A stretch of 64,000 nucleotides of DNA from Candidatus Sodalis pierantonius str. SOPE (GCF_000517405.1 NZ_CP006568.1:1116001-1180000), one strand, 5' to 3'. Shown: positions 27,933 through 39,200, counted from the stretch's first letter. Made by a program: numbers and translations. Notes: generated by a model from the sequence alone, not told the origin.

Positions 27933-28895
27933 ATGATGATAACAGGGATATTTTTCGCGCTTGGCGCGGGCTTATCATGGGGACTGATTTTCGTGGGTCC
28001 CCTGCTGGTACCGGATTACCCCGGCGCCTTGCAATCAGCGGGGCGCTATGTCGCCTTTGGGCTTATCGCCCTGCCGCTGGCCTGGTATGACCGGCATCGC
28101 TTAAAGCGGTTGCAGCGACAGAACTGGGTGGAGGCGGTGAAATTATCGCTGGTCGGTAATTTGATTTATTACACTTGCCTGAGCAGCGCCATACAGCGCA
28201 CGGGAGCGCCGATTTCCACCATGATTATCGGCACGCTGCCGGTAGTGCTGGCGGTGAGCGCCAATGTCGCCTACGGTCGTGACGAAGGCACATTGCCGTG
28301 GGGACTGCTGTCGCCGGCTTTATTATTAATCGCCGCCGGTCTGACGTGCGTGAACGCCGCCGAGTTAAGTCAGGGCGCGCAACCGTTCCACCTGTGGCGC
28401 TACTTGAGCGGCATTGCCCTGGCGCTTATCGCCGTGGTGTGCTGGACCTGGTACCCCTTGCGCAACGCGCGCTGGCTACGGCGCCACCCCTGCCATAAAC
28501 CTACTACCTGGGCCACGGCGCAGGGGCTTGCTACGCTGCCGCTGGCCGCGGCGGCCTATGGGATTATTTGCCTGGGGCTGGGGTTCACCCACCCGACGTT
28601 CTCCCTGCCGTTCGGTCCGCGGCCGCTGGTGTTCGTGCCGTTGATGATCGCCATCGGTTTGTTGTGCTCCTGGCTGGGGGTGTTTTGCTGGAACGAGGCA
28701 AGCCAGCGCTTGCCCACGGTGCTGGTGGGGCCGCTTATCGTATTTGAAACGCTGGCCGGCCTGACCTATACCTTTTTGCTGAGACAGGCATGGCCGCCGA
28801 TGTTATCCCTTACCGGCATCGCCTGCCTGATCATCGGTGTCGCCTATGCGGTCAGTATCAAACCGCAGCCGGTGAAAAAAATCGTTTCGCTCTAA
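27933..28895 (+). CDS. EamA/DMT-superfamily transporter
   Basis: The 320-residue hydrophobic protein has about ten predicted membrane helices in two related halves, the layout of the drug/metabolite transporter superfamily (RhaT/EamA). Members export amino acids or other small metabolites by proton exchange. Its start, ATG at 27933, follows AACAGGAAAC. A Gly-rich first helix (GIFFALGAGLSWGLIFVGPL) and the GLLCSWLGVFCWNEASQRLP segment in the second half are typical. The substrate cannot be told from sequence. Confidence 0.85.
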   Translation: MMITGIFFALGAGLSWGLIFVGPLLVPDYPGALQSAGRYVAFGLIALPLAWYDRHRLKRLQRQNWVEAVKLSLVGNLIYYTCLSSAIQRTGAPISTMIIGTLPVVLAVSANVAYGRDEGTLPWGLLSPALLLIAAGLTCVNAAELSQGAQPFHLWRYLSGIALALIAVVCWTWYPLRNARWLRRHPCHKPTTWATAQGLATLPLAAAAYGIICLGLGFTHPTFSLPFGPRPLVFVPLMIAIGLLCSWLGVFCWNEASQRLPTVLVGPLIVFETLAGLTYTFLLRQAWPPMLSLTGIACLIIGVAYAVSIKPQPVKKIVSL

Positions 28896-28926
28896 GCGCC
28901 AGACGACCACCGGCGCGGCGGTCGTT

Positions 28927-29178
28927 TTAGACGCCCTTGGCTTTTTCTTTTCTCGGCCGCAGCGCGCCGGTATGATCATAGTAGCGGCTCGGCCAGATCT
29001 CCGCCGCCGGCACGCCGATAACCTCGGCTATCACTCTTTCCCCCTTAGGCCACGGACGGTGTAGCGTGTTGGACAACGTAGTGGAGCTTAAGCCAAAGGC
29101 GCGGGACAGGGCGGCCAGGGAAGTACCGCGTTTACGTAATGCAGCTATAATATCTGCCTTGTGCCAGTCTTCCTTCAT
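28927..29178 (-). CDS. sfsB: Ner/Nlp (SfsB)-family DNA-binding regulator
   Basis: This is a small 83-residue protein close to E. coli Nlp/SfsB and phage Mu Ner. The helix-turn-helix is in WHKADIIAALRKRGTSLAAL and SRAFGLSSTTLSNTL, followed by the conserved RPWPKGERVIAEVIGV and IWPSRYYDHTG. The start at 29178 is chosen because AGGAG lies 8 bases upstream. It diverges from the XRE-type gene at 29270 across a 91-base region with two inverted repeats, an arrangement like a phage control region. Confidence 0.88.
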   Translation of the reverse strand: MKEDWHKADIIAALRKRGTSLAALSRAFGLSSTTLSNTLHRPWPKGERVIAEVIGVPAAEIWPSRYYDHTGALRPRKEKAKGV

Positions 29179-29217
29179 GCACACTTCTCCTGTGGTGTTT
29201 GAATCTCCTGCTACAAT

Positions 29218-29234
29218 ACTACGTTATTCGTAGT
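29218..29234. promoter_or_regulatory. Inverted repeat, candidate operator 1
   Basis: ACTACG-TTATT-CGTAGT is a perfect 6-bp inverted repeat with a 5-base spacer, lying between the divergent Ner-like and XRE-like genes. A related repeat follows 20 bases later. Both share the core TACGNTTAT and are likely binding sites for one of the two regulators. Confidence 0.6.
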
Positions 29235-29253
29235 TATAATGACAAACCAAAAC

Positions 29254-29266
29254 TACGATTATCGTA
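29254..29266. promoter_or_regulatory. Inverted repeat, candidate operator 2 at the XRE start
   Basis: TACGATTATCGTA is a perfect palindrome (6-1-6) ending three bases before the ATG of the XRE-like gene and replacing any ordinary ribosome-binding site. Binding here would block translation start or transcription of the regulator itself, which suggests tight autorepression. Confidence 0.6.
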
Positions 29267-29269
29267 ACT

Positions 29270-29596
29270 ATGATCACACGACCCTCTTATCTTGATGTCT
29301 TTTGCCGGAGGTTGAAACAGGCGCGGCAGGCCAAGGGTCTCTCTCAGAAGCAGTTGGGTATTGCGGCGGGTATCGATGAATTTGTCGCCAGTACGCGTAT
29401 CAATCGCTATGAGAAGGGCGTCCATGAGGCCAACATTCAGATTGCCCAGCATTTGGCAACGGTACTCGGCGTGCCACTCGCTTACCTGTATACCGAAGAC
29501 GATGAGCTAGCGGAGTTGATGCTTATCTTTCTGGTGCTGGCGAAGCCGGGTCGCGGGGAAGTGATGAACGTCGCGCGCCGCCAGCGGTCAGAGTAA
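29270..29596 (+). CDS. XRE/Cro-cI type helix-turn-helix regulator
   Basis: The 108-residue protein has an N-terminal HTH_3 domain (about 9-72): FCRRLKQARQAKGLSQKQLG, then IAAGIDEFVASTRINRYEKG and ANIQIAQHLATVLGVPLAYL. The C-terminal 30 residues are short and would serve dimerisation. No Shine-Dalgarno is visible before the ATG; the operator-like palindrome occupies that place. Together with the divergent Ner-like gene it resembles a phage-type switch, and phage lysis genes lie 0.5 kb downstream. Confidence 0.87.
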   Translation: MITRPSYLDVFCRRLKQARQAKGLSQKQLGIAAGIDEFVASTRINRYEKGVHEANIQIAQHLATVLGVPLAYLYTEDDELAELMLIFLVLAKPGRGEVMNVARRQRSE

Positions 29597-29647
29597 TGCA
29601 AGGGCCGAATAATCTGGGCGGGCTCTTCGTTGAGGAATTTTAACCAT

Positions 29648-29676
29648 AAAAAAAGCTGCCGCGGCAGCTTTTTTTT
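29648..29676. terminator. Bidirectional rho-independent terminator
   Basis: The 8-bp stem AAGCTGCC / GGCAGCTT is flanked by an A run on the left and a T run on the right. It can end the XRE transcript on the plus strand and the small gene at 29693-29830 on the minus strand. Confidence 0.85.
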
Positions 29677-29692
29677 CGTCGCAAGGACGCTG

Positions 29693-29830
29693 TTACATCA
29701 TGGCGCCGGGCGGCACATCTTTAACGGTGTTCAGGTAAGACGCCAGGATTTTTTTGATAAAGTTACGGAATTTCATCTTGTTCCTCGACCAGTTCGGTTT
29801 GTTGCCAATCATTAATTCTACTGCGGTCAT
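29693..29830 (-). CDS. Small hypothetical protein
   Basis: A 45-codon minus-strand frame reads to a TAA 17 bases before the bidirectional terminator. There are two possible starts: ATG at 29830 (MTAVELMIGNKPNW) and ATG at 29776 (MKFRNFIKKILASYL), the latter directly behind a good GAGGA site 5 bases upstream, giving 27 residues. The short form is an amphipathic, basic peptide. I do not recognise a family. The terminator on its own strand and the ribosome-binding site argue that it is a real gene. Confidence 0.45.
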   Translation of the reverse strand: MTAVELMIGNKPNWSRNKMKFRNFIKKILASYLNTVKDVPPGAMM

Positions 29831-30104
29831 AATATGACCTTCATCACAATAATGCAAATTTTTGTGATGCGAATCACGCAAAAAAATAGCCAGATCCCTC
29901 TTTTTAGCCCGCCATTAGCCGCCACTGACGCCGACACGCAACATCATGACAACCTGAGCGCGGTCGTCTGCGGCACCCCTGCATCGTTGCGCTAAGGTTT
30001 GCTCCGTGGCTCCTACATTGAACGCTATTCACCCAATAAGCGGGACTGGAGGCAAAAATGATTCAGGATGAAGCAGCAATGTTGTTAGACGGCGGGGAGG
30101 GGAG

Positions 30105-30386
30105 ATGAGGGGGGTTACAGGTATGCTTAAAAGCGTCGGTCATGGCCGCCACTCGCTCAGTAAATGGACCCAAGCCATCGCCTTTTTAACCTGTACAGGC
30201 GTTATATGCTGGTACTCCTACCATTTGCGCCTCAGTGAATGGATGTTCGGTCTGTACTTTGGGGTCGCGGTAGGGGCGAACGTCCTGAATAAAAAAATCG
30301 CCATGGATAAGGCGCTGGAGGATAAACGCGTTGATGTCGCTTCCGTTGTCGCCGATGCCTGTCAGCCGGCGGGAGAAAATCAATGA
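30105..30386 (+). CDS. Phage-type holin-like membrane protein
   Basis: The 93-residue protein has two hydrophobic segments (AIAFLTCTGVICWYSYHL at about 25-42 and WMFGLYFGVAVGANVLN at about 47-63) and a polar C terminus, the size and layout of a small holin. The start ATG at 30105 follows GGGGAGGGGAG. The stop overlaps the start of the Rz-like gene (30383) by four bases, as in phage lysis cassettes. Holins open the inner membrane so that an endolysin can reach the wall. No endolysin gene is visible between or beside them. Confidence 0.72.
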   Translation: MRGVTGMLKSVGHGRHSLSKWTQAIAFLTCTGVICWYSYHLRLSEWMFGLYFGVAVGANVLNKKIAMDKALEDKRVDVASVVADACQPAGENQ

Positions 30387-30670
30387 CAACGCTATTGTCA
30401 TGTCCTGGCATCATCGCCACCCTACTCGGGGCGGTGATGATGGGGTTACTGATGGTGGCATTCGGTTGTGGCCGCGCGCGGGGGCGTGCCGCGGTGCAAA
30501 AACGGGCCGCGGCGCAGCGCGAGGCGATAGCGCATATCGTCCAGCGGCAACATGAGGTTGCCAAGACGGCAGGGGGGATCAAGCATGAAATTAATCGTTT
30601 GTCTGCTGGCGATGTCGATAGCCGGCTGCGGAAAAAATGGCGCTATCCCGATGCCGCCGGCGATCGTTGA
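30383..30670 (+). CDS. Rz-like inner-membrane spanin (lysis protein)
   Basis: The 95-residue protein has one N-terminal membrane helix (GIIATLLGAVMMGLLMVAFG) and a long charged helix rich in Arg, Ala and Gln (about 30-80). This fits the i-spanin (Rz/LysB-like) layout. It overlaps the holin gene by four bases and carries an Rz1-like lipoprotein gene in the +1 frame within its 3' half, which is the strongest argument for the call. Spanins fuse the inner and outer membranes as the last lysis step. Confidence 0.75.
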   Translation: MTTLLSCPGIIATLLGAVMMGLLMVAFGCGRARGRAAVQKRAAAQREAIAHIVQRQHEVAKTAGGIKHEINRLSAGDVDSRLRKKWRYPDAAGDR

Positions 30671-30902
30671 TACCGGTTGCAGTTAGGTGACGCCGCTGTA
30701 TCTGACCGGCAGGGATATCGACCTGCTGGATGCGCGTACCAAAAAAGCGCTGCTAATGCATAACGAAACCGTGGAGAAAAATTGTGGCGCCTCGGGCACC
30801 GAGACGCTATCCAGGTCGTCAGCGGCCGAGAAGTGCGGGTCGCGCTACCTTATTCCTGGCGACGACGATGCAATAAATATTTCCCCCGGCGCGCTAGATT
30901 GA
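30585..30902 (+). pseudogene. Rz1-like outer-membrane spanin lipoprotein with in-frame amber
   Basis: Embedded out of frame in the Rz gene, ATG 30585 starts MKLIVCLLAMSIAGCGKNG with lipobox IAGC, followed by a Pro-rich mature part (IPMPPAIVDTGCS). A TAG at 30684-30686 ends it at 33 residues. In the same frame the sequence continues VTPLYLTGRDIDLLDARTKK and LLMHNETVEKNCG, the usual C-terminal part of such o-spanins. The TAG probably replaced a TGG Trp codon. The protein may be truncated or dead. Codons after about 30800 do not look conserved. Confidence 0.72.
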
Positions 30903-31007
30903 CCCCTAGGCGCAAGGAGGGCACCGCGCACCGCCAAACAGTGCGTGGAGCAACGGAGGGCGAGGCCGGCGGTTTGTCCAGCGCACTTTGGCCGGTGTGG
31001 CCGGGGG

Positions 31008-34000
31008 TTAGCCGATTCCATAGTAATGACGTTCAAAGTTGCTGATGGACGTTATTGCTCCCTGTGCCATTGCGTCAAAGCCGTCTGGATAAACCATGTG
31101 ATAGCTGGCAGAGTGGAACATCGGCTGTCCGCTGACGTGCAGCCACAAGCGCCGCAGCGGATTATGGGCAACTTGATAGCGCGGCATGATATCGCCGCCG
31201 GCGAAGCCTTCGGCAAAAACCGACTTTACCGTGAAGAGCAAGTTATCATAGGCCGCCACCGGCAGGCCCAGGACATTGGCCACCTCGTGCGCCGCGCCGC
31301 TGCGCGCGCCATAGCAGGCCAGCAGCAGCAACGGTTCATTAGGAGAAAATACCTGCTGCTCGGTCTTCATGGCGACGTCCAGCAGCGGCTGAATATACTC
31401 ATAGGCAACCGTCGCGGCGGAAACCATCTGCCCTTCAGGATTTTGCAGCAGCGCGCCTGTCGGCGAGCCGTGGGTTTGAAACGCCAGGATGTGGCGGTTG
31501 GCGTAATTGGTATACAGCCCCATCTCCGATTTGTTGAGATGGTAAATCGGCCGCGGCGCAAAGCCCGCGCTTTCTATCGCCATGGCTTCTCTGGCCGCGA
31601 TCGCCTCGCCAATACCGCTGGCGGCCAGCGCGATACCCAATGAACACAGTGACAACACGCCGGCCACGTGCGGATACTGTCGATCAGCATGCCCGCGGCG
31701 ATAGCGAGGATGCTGCTGGTCAATTGGGTGGCGGATAACGTGAGCGCGGTCGCTAAACCCGCCGGACCGGCGGCCAGGAAAACCACCGGTGCCATCAGCG
31801 TGGCGCCCGCGCCATAGGCGTAATTTACCCAGGCATTCCAACTCAAGCGGCCATCGGGATCGTAGCGATTGATAGGATCGCCGCGACCGTAAAGATAGCG
31901 GTTAATCCCCGTCAGACCGCCTACCCGTAGGTTATCCTGGGTGGTAAAGCCCTGGAGATCGGGACGATAAAGCCGGTAGCCGCTGCCGAGGAAGTAGCCG
32001 CCGCTCGCCGTATCGTACAATTCGCCTTGCCACAGCGGCAGATAGCGCGGCAATGGACTGGCGCAAGCGGCATCAAACGAAGACGTCGCAGCAGCAGGGG
32101 TGCCCCAGGCGAGGTAGTGCAGGGTGGGTTTGCGGCCGTAGCGCCGGATCCGGCCGCGGCTATCCGTCGCGGTGAGTAAAATATCCGTTCCGAGCGCGGA
32201 GAGGGTTTTCACCGCCGCCAGACCGGCGGCGTGGACATAGCTGACCCGGTCAATCTCCTGCGCCGGCCTGGTGGGACAATGGTGTTTGATATGCGTCAAG
32301 CGGCGGCCGTGATAAAAGTGCAGGGAGGTTGCGTCTTCGCCGCTCTGTCCCTGCAACCGATTAAATGCGTCGTAGCAATAAAATGTCTCGGGAAGGCCGT
32401 CGCCGGAGACCGCTTGCAATCGCCCAAGGGGATCGTAACGATAGCGCCGCCGATGACCGTCATCTGTCAGGCGGCCTTGCGGATCATACACCAGTTGGAC
32501 GGTGCGGGCGTCGGCGCCGCCGTACTGGATGCTGGTGCGGCGAGAGGGGCAGTCGGGATGGTGGTAGCCATAGCGGGCCGTTTGTTCGGCGGGACAGCCG
32601 GTTTGTGTGGGTTGTGCATAGTGTATCGTCGCCTCGGTAAGGTTGTTTAGCGCATCCCAGGTAAACGTTTCGGCGATCACCTGCTCAAATTGCTCGCCCA
32701 CCACCGCCAGCAGCGACAACTCGCCGGCGTAGCGGCAGGCGGTAAGGCAACCGCGCGCGCTATAGTCAAAACTTTCGTAGCGCCGTAACGACTTTCCGCC
32801 CCTGCGTTCTTGCAACGTGCGTTTGACGATCTGATCCAGGCCATTAAACTGCTGGCTAATGATGAGTTCCACCGGCGTTTCCGCGCCCGTTTGGCTGGTG
32901 ACCAAGATATTGACCGGGCGGTTGAAAGCATCAAACAGCCACCGGGTAGTCACGTTTTCCTGACCGGGCAGTCTTACCTGCCGGCGCGTCATGCGGTCGA
33001 GATGATCGTAAACAAAATGGACTTCCATATAATTGTCGCGTACGGAACTCAAGCGACCGGCGACGTCATAGCGATAGCGTATCCTCGCTATCGCGCACGC
33101 TTAGGAGCCTTCTCGCGAGGCTGTACCGGTAATAGACCTCATACAGCAGTTGATCCCGCGCGCTGAAAATCATCTCCTGCACCCGCTGACCCTGTGAATT
33201 GTAGCGCAGGGCGAGGCGTCGGTACGGTATTCGGTGCAGCCAATAAGATACCCGGTGGTGTTATCGTAATGGAGCTCGCGGTGGTCTCCCTCCCAACTTT
33301 GCCGGATCAAGGCGTTATGCTTGGGATGAAAATCGAACCGCGTGATCGTGCCATCGGCATGTTGGACTGCCGTGGGTAGCGGGCTCAGGACGGCATAATA
33401 GACGTGGGTCGCCGTGGGCGCTTCCCCCTCGCGCGATGCCGTCATCTGCCCCCAGCGATCGGTCTCGCAGCTGTACAACGTTTGCTGAGGCGCCGTGGGC
33501 CCCGCGCTGATGCCGATAAAGGACGGGCTGTCGTCCGGCGAGCGGTAACGATAATGCAGCAGGCTGCCGTCCTGCAGCGTCTGCTACGCTACCTGATTGT
33601 CATCATTATAGCGCCAACGGATGGCCTGGCCTGTCCCCCGTTCGTTCACCGCGCTCAAACGGCATTGATCGTCATAATTCAGACGCAGTTCACTGATAAT
33701 GACGGAGGCTTTGCCGTCAGGCTGCGGCAGCAGACGCAATTGCCGCAATGGCTTACCGTGCCGGTAACGTTCGTAGAGGATACCCGAATACTGCGGCGCA
33801 GCATTGCCATGGCGGCCGCTGCGGTAGTCGCTGCGCGTTTGTTTGCTGCTTTTCTGTTTAATGATGTCCAGATGATGGTAATGGCAAACACCCTGCTGGC
33901 CGTCGTGATCGACGCTTGTATAACGGTGACCCCAGTGATCCCAGGCGCAATCGTTGTAGCGGGTGACAAGCGGGCGAATGGGACCTTCCTCATCGCTATG

Positions 34001-36272
34001 GTCGTAGGTTGTGAGGCGGGAAAGCCGTCCCAGCGGATCATACTCGCGCTGCTCGATAGGTAGCCGATTCAAGGGATGCTGGCGACATTGATAATAGCGG
34101 CGGTGTAGCCGACCGAAACCGTCAATATGGCTGATGATACGGTTGCCCTGAATATCGGTACGGGTCAGGGTAATTAGCCCGTTCTGGCGGAAGCTCTCCT
34201 CCAGCCAACGGTGGCTGACCGAGGCGTAGGGGGTATCGGCATGGTGTTCCGTTTTCTCCAGATAACCCTCCGGGGCATAGTGATAGCGGGTCGTGTTGCC
34301 GTAGGCATCGGTAAATGACAGCAACGCATAGCTGGCATGACGCCATACCCGAGTGGTGGTGAGCGGCGCCGCATCGTCCAGATGGCGCAACTGCGTTTCC
34401 CGCTGCAGGTGCGCATCGGTGTCGTTTTTGCCCGCGGGAATAATTTTGCTCCAGCGGTAGGTTTCGCTAAACGTGTTCGGGGTATTCTCCGGGTAGTGGG
34501 TATAGGTTTTTTTTATCAAGCGGCCGTGTTCATTATTGCCGCCGTCGGGCTGCATGTGATAATCGAAGCGCTGTAGCAGCCGGCCCGGTACTTCTTCAGC
34601 GATGCAGAGGATCATTTGCCGCTCCGCCAGCGGCGAGCCGCTTCGGCCGGGGAAGCCGCGGTAGCGATAGAAGACGGTTCTGCCCGTGGCCGGATCCCCC
34701 CTCCACGGCAATGGATTACGCTTTTGATGAAGCGGATAAAGCCCTGAGGCTCGGCGGGGTAGTGTTCCTCCCCCGCCGGCGAGTAGTAGGTGATGCGTTC
34801 GCTGCTGCCGTCGGGATAAACATGCTGGATGAAATTGCCCACATTATCATACTCATAGCGGGATATTTCGCAGCGATAGCGGGGCAGATATTGGGCACCG
34901 GCCCGTTTTCATCCCAGGTGACCCGTTTTTCTCGCGCCAGCGCGTAGCGCGCGCTTTGATCGGCCAGCGCCAGCGCATCGTCACAGTAATAAGCCCATTG
35001 CGTGCTTGTTCGTCCTCGTCGCCGTTGTCCGCAGACCTGCGTTTCGCGGATCTCCTCCTTCGTCACCAGTAAATGCAAGCGATTGTAGCGGTGGATAATC
35101 GTCTGGATCTCAGGTGCGCCGTCGTCGGAATGCAGAACGTTTTCCGCCGGCATGGGCAGGATACGGGTAATCACCGACTGATAAGGGGGCGGGGCTTCCG
35201 CGGTGGCGCCAGGATGATGATGACGGGTCGGATTCGGGGCAACCGTATCGCTGTGGCTGATACTGAAGGTTTCGGTCAGGCAATACAGGCGATTATCGCC
35301 GTCGCTGACGGTGGTGGTATGGCCGTTGACAAGGGGGAACACTGCATCCTCTGCGTAGCCAAACGATTCGCACACGCCGCCGGACAAGTTAACCTGTTGT
35401 ATTACCCCCAAGGTGGGGTGATAGGCGATACGGCATAAAATCCGTTCCCCCGTGGGTCCCCTGGATAGCTGAATCAGTCTGCCTCCGGCGACGGTCAACA
35501 GGGTGGTGACGGGGGCCTGCGATGCGGGAAAGCAGGTAAAAACCAGCTCTGCGTTTATCGCAGACTCTGTGTCGGTCTTTGCATCGGCCTTGGCCCCTGC
35601 CCGGGCACTGGCGTTTGCCTGCACAAATGCTTCTGACGCCGGATTTCGCGCGCTCCGGGCGTTGGCCTCGATGTCAGCAATAAATTCGGCCTGCGCAGGG
35701 GATCCGCCTTCAGCATCCATCCTGGCGCGCGCCTTTTCCCCGGCGGGTGGCAATAACCGCAGCGACGTGCGCAGCAATTCGCCGTCGTCATCGGCAACGG
35801 AAATCAACAGCGCCAGATGCTGCCGCCATCCCCAACTGAGCGTTAGGGCGTTTCCTCCCGCAGAAAGCCGCGTTTGCAGTCGCCACAGTTCATCGTCGGC
35901 GGGTTGCTGCGGCGAACGGGAGACTATTTCGATTGCGCCGTTGCGATAATAAATTCACAGGCTGTCTTGGCGCGTAGCCAACTTGATGTGCTGCGGGGAC
36001 GGAGAAAGGAAAGCCCATTCCCCGTCTCGTCGGGTAAGCCCGAAACGCGCGCCGCCGTCAGTTTGCAACTGCCGGGTCTGCGGATTGAACCACGACAGAG
36101 TATCGCGGAAACCCTGACCGTACAGGCTAGGCTGCGTTTCCAGCGGGAGATAGTCCAGCATCAGGCTGAGCGCCGGACCCATGTGGTCATTGCCGATAAG
36201 GTGCAGCAGCGGTAACTGAAAGCGAATCAAACCGGTGCGCGGGTCAATGCACGGTGAAGTAAATGTATTCAT
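31008..36272 (-). pseudogene. RHS-repeat toxin-like protein 2, multiply broken
   Basis: This is one gene of about 1750 codons. The start is ATG at 36270-36272 (MNTFTSPCIDPRTGLIRFQL), 17 bases after the stop of RHS gene 1. Domains in order: a secreted RHS/Tc-type N-terminal region, many YD repeats (for example YHYAPEGYLEKTEHH, YDPLGRLSRLTTYD, FHYDxxG-like units), the RHS core (TSSFDAACASPLPRYLPLWQ, then GINRYLYGRGDPINRYDPDG near 31870), a hydrophobic stretch, and a C-terminal domain to 31008. Lesions seen: in-frame TGA at 35955-35957 (Trp codon in the homologue), frameshifts near 34900 and 34700, amber at 33584-33586, frameshifts near 33215 and 33085, and one near 31690 before the C-terminal domain. 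The C-terminal domain has THGSPTGALL and LLLLACYGARSGAAHEVANV, reminiscent of clan CD cysteine peptidases. Confidence 0.85.
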
Positions 36273-36289
36273 ACATTCTTGTTCTGGGG

Positions 36290-39200
36290 TCAAAAAGCGC
36301 CGGGAAAATAGCGCGTCATGGCGGTCGTTGCTTCCGATAGCGGGCGGCCGCCGGCGAAATGGCCGTCGGGATAGAGCAGCGGATAGCACATTGTCGGGGC
36401 AGGGCGATAGCCCATGAAAAAAAGGTAAGCATGGGCCGCGCCACCTTGCGCCGCAGAGGGAAATGACCCATCGCGCTGAACACTTGGCGCGAAACCCTCG
36501 GCAGCAAAAGCAATCGCGGGCCGTAACGCGAGCGTGAATGCCGCCATTGGCCGGCTAAGGAGATCGGCGAGCTGCCGGGCGGATTCGGTGCCGGCGGCGT
36601 AGCTGGCAAGCATTAACAGCGGATGATCGACGCTTATCCACGGTTCTTCGCTCGCCAGCATAGGCAGAAGGCTTGGCCAGGGGGTAGCGATTGAGCGTTG
36701 GCTCGTCGGCAATAAACTGCCGTGATGCCCACGTTGCAGGATGTTTTGCAACGTGGAGCAGGAGGCCTGCGCCAACTGGTTCTGGTACCGATAGTGGCTG
36801 AAATAATTTACTTGGTTGTTGCCATTTTTCAAACATGAAAGGGATAGGCTTTGAAACGCGTCCAGCGGTGACTGCCGGCGGCGGTGTTCCCCCACGACCG
36901 GCTCGTCGCAGCCGGCGGCCAGCGCCAGCATTTTTGACGACCACAGCAGGGCGCAGCTGACCATCGGGTCTTTGTACTCCAGCGATCCCGACGCAATAGC
37001 GGAGGCGGCCCAGCTAAAGTCTGTTGCGGTTAACATGATATGCAGAGGAGGCGTGGCGCTCAACAACGTATCGAAGGCGGGGGTGCGTCAGCGGAGGCGC
37101 TTCTTTGCCCGACGGCTGCGTCATCCGTCCCCTGAGGTTGCCCCGCGCGTTGGGAAACGCCTGGTTAACGGGATCGTTCATCATGAAGGTATAAGGGTTC
37201 AGTCCCGCCACGCCGGGAAAACGCAGAGCGGCGGGGGAAATGAACCGCCGGAACTCGGGCTGATACAGCCGGTGATCGCTGCCCATAAAGTAGCCGTTGA
37301 CGGCGCTATCGAGCAGGCAGCCCTGATAACGGGGCATGTCTTCAGGCAGGGTAGCGTCGGTTGCGACGCCCTCCGTATGCTCATTGTCCAGCCCCCAGGG
37401 AAGATAATCGATCCGCGCATTGCCGCCGGCCTGCACGGTATTTCCTTGCTGATCGGCGGCCAGCAACAGTACTGACGGCCAGCCCGGTTGACGCTCGCAG
37501 CGGGTGATAAGCGCATGGGTATTGCCGTAGTGAAATAGCGTTGCGTGCGTCAATCCTTTCTTGCGCTTATCCAGGTTGATATGCGCCGTTAGCCCGTTGA
37601 TGGCGCCGGCCACATTGGGCACATTGTCTTTTTTGATAGCATCAAGCACCGTCTGCGGCGGAAATGGCGTGTCGCGCGTATAGCGTTTGACATGGGTTAA
37701 GCGATTCTGGCTGTAAAGATAAACCGTCTCACCCCGTTCATCGCCGCAGGCGAAAAGGCGGCCGGCGGGATCATAATGGTAGAATTTATAGTCGTGATTC
37801 GGGGTGAGGGTTAAAATCAAATGGCCAAAGCGGTCGTAATAGTAGCGAAGGCCCTGATGATCCTGAACTAGCCTGCCGCAACTGTCGTAAAGCAGCATGT
37901 TTTTTAGCGCAGGCTTCGCGTAATGCGACAGGTCGGTGAGGCGGGTGGGAGCTTCGCCGTTATGATAGAAATAGCGGGTGGTGAGGGGGGCTTGGCCGCA
38001 CCGCTCGCGGTCGCGTCGCCGAGTGGCACGGCTACGGTTTCCACCTCGGTGAGATTGGCGAGATCGTCGTACTTGAATTCCTGGCTGAGCACTTGCCTAT
38101 CCGTTTGCCCATCGTTAGCTAGCAGCGGCAAATTCCCGTGATAATGGCAATTCGTCAGACAGCCGCGTCGGTCATAGGAAAATGTTTCCTGACGCGTGCG
38201 GCCTACGCCCCCCGATGTTTCCGTTACCGTTCTGGCGATGATGTTATCCAATTCATCATACTTGAGCGTTATCTGTAGCGTTTTGGCGTCGGCCTTATGC
38301 GGCCCGCAGGGCGTGATAACGATTTTGGTCACCCGATTAAAAAAACCGTAGCGCAGTTCGCGCCTGACGCCTTTGCCCGTGGCGCGCTCGGTGACGGTAT
38401 GTTGCGCCAGGCGCCCAAAGGCATCATAGTCCAGCGATAGCTCGACTTCGCTGCCGGTCAATGTTATCAGCCGTCCCGCTCGGTTATAACGATAGAGATG
38501 CGTCTGGCCAAGGCTATCGCGGGATTGCAGCAGTCGACCGGCCAGACTGTAGTCATACTCGGTCCAAAACTCCTTTTCGTCCTCCGGCCCACAAACCGTT
38601 TCGCGGATCACTTGGCCTTCAGAATTATATTCGTAGCGTAAACAAGGGCCGGCCAGATCGTCGAGGAAATGATCCTGTACCGCCGTCACTTGACCGGCAT
38701 TATCATAGTGAAACCGCCGCAGGCCATCGGCATACTTCATTTCAATCAACGCATGCTTCAAATGACGATGGTAGCGAAAGTGGAAAGTATTATGGCCGGC
38801 ATCGGTATAGCCGATCGGGCGGGGGTGGGCACCCTCATAGCGCCAGGTGTTAGCGCCTTGCCCGAGATGTTTTTCGCTCAGTATCCGCCCCCAGCCATCG
38901 AGGCTGCGTTCATAGAGCTGATAATGGTCCGCGGCAGGAGCCGGTAAAGGTTGGCGCGACGACAACGGGGGGAAAAGCGAATCTGGGTTGGCGGGCCATC
39001 CTGACGGTCATAGACATAGCGAAAATTACCGGTGTCGCCAATACTAATTAGGCATAAGCGATCCTGATAATCATATTGATAATTAACGTAATGCTGCGAT
39101 AGCGTTTCGGTGACGGCGATAATGCGCTGCATATCGTCGTGGACAAACTCAACGGCGCTGATAAGCTTGCCGAGGTTGTCTACTTCGCATGCCGCCTCGT

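Noticed and set aside
30105..30902. A complete prophage
   Set aside because: Only lysis-type genes are visible; no integrase, structural or replication genes occur within the window.
30945..31643. A 232-codon plus-strand frame opposite the RHS2 C-terminal domain
   Set aside because: The minus strand carries the clear RHS frame homologous to gene 1; the plus frame has no features.
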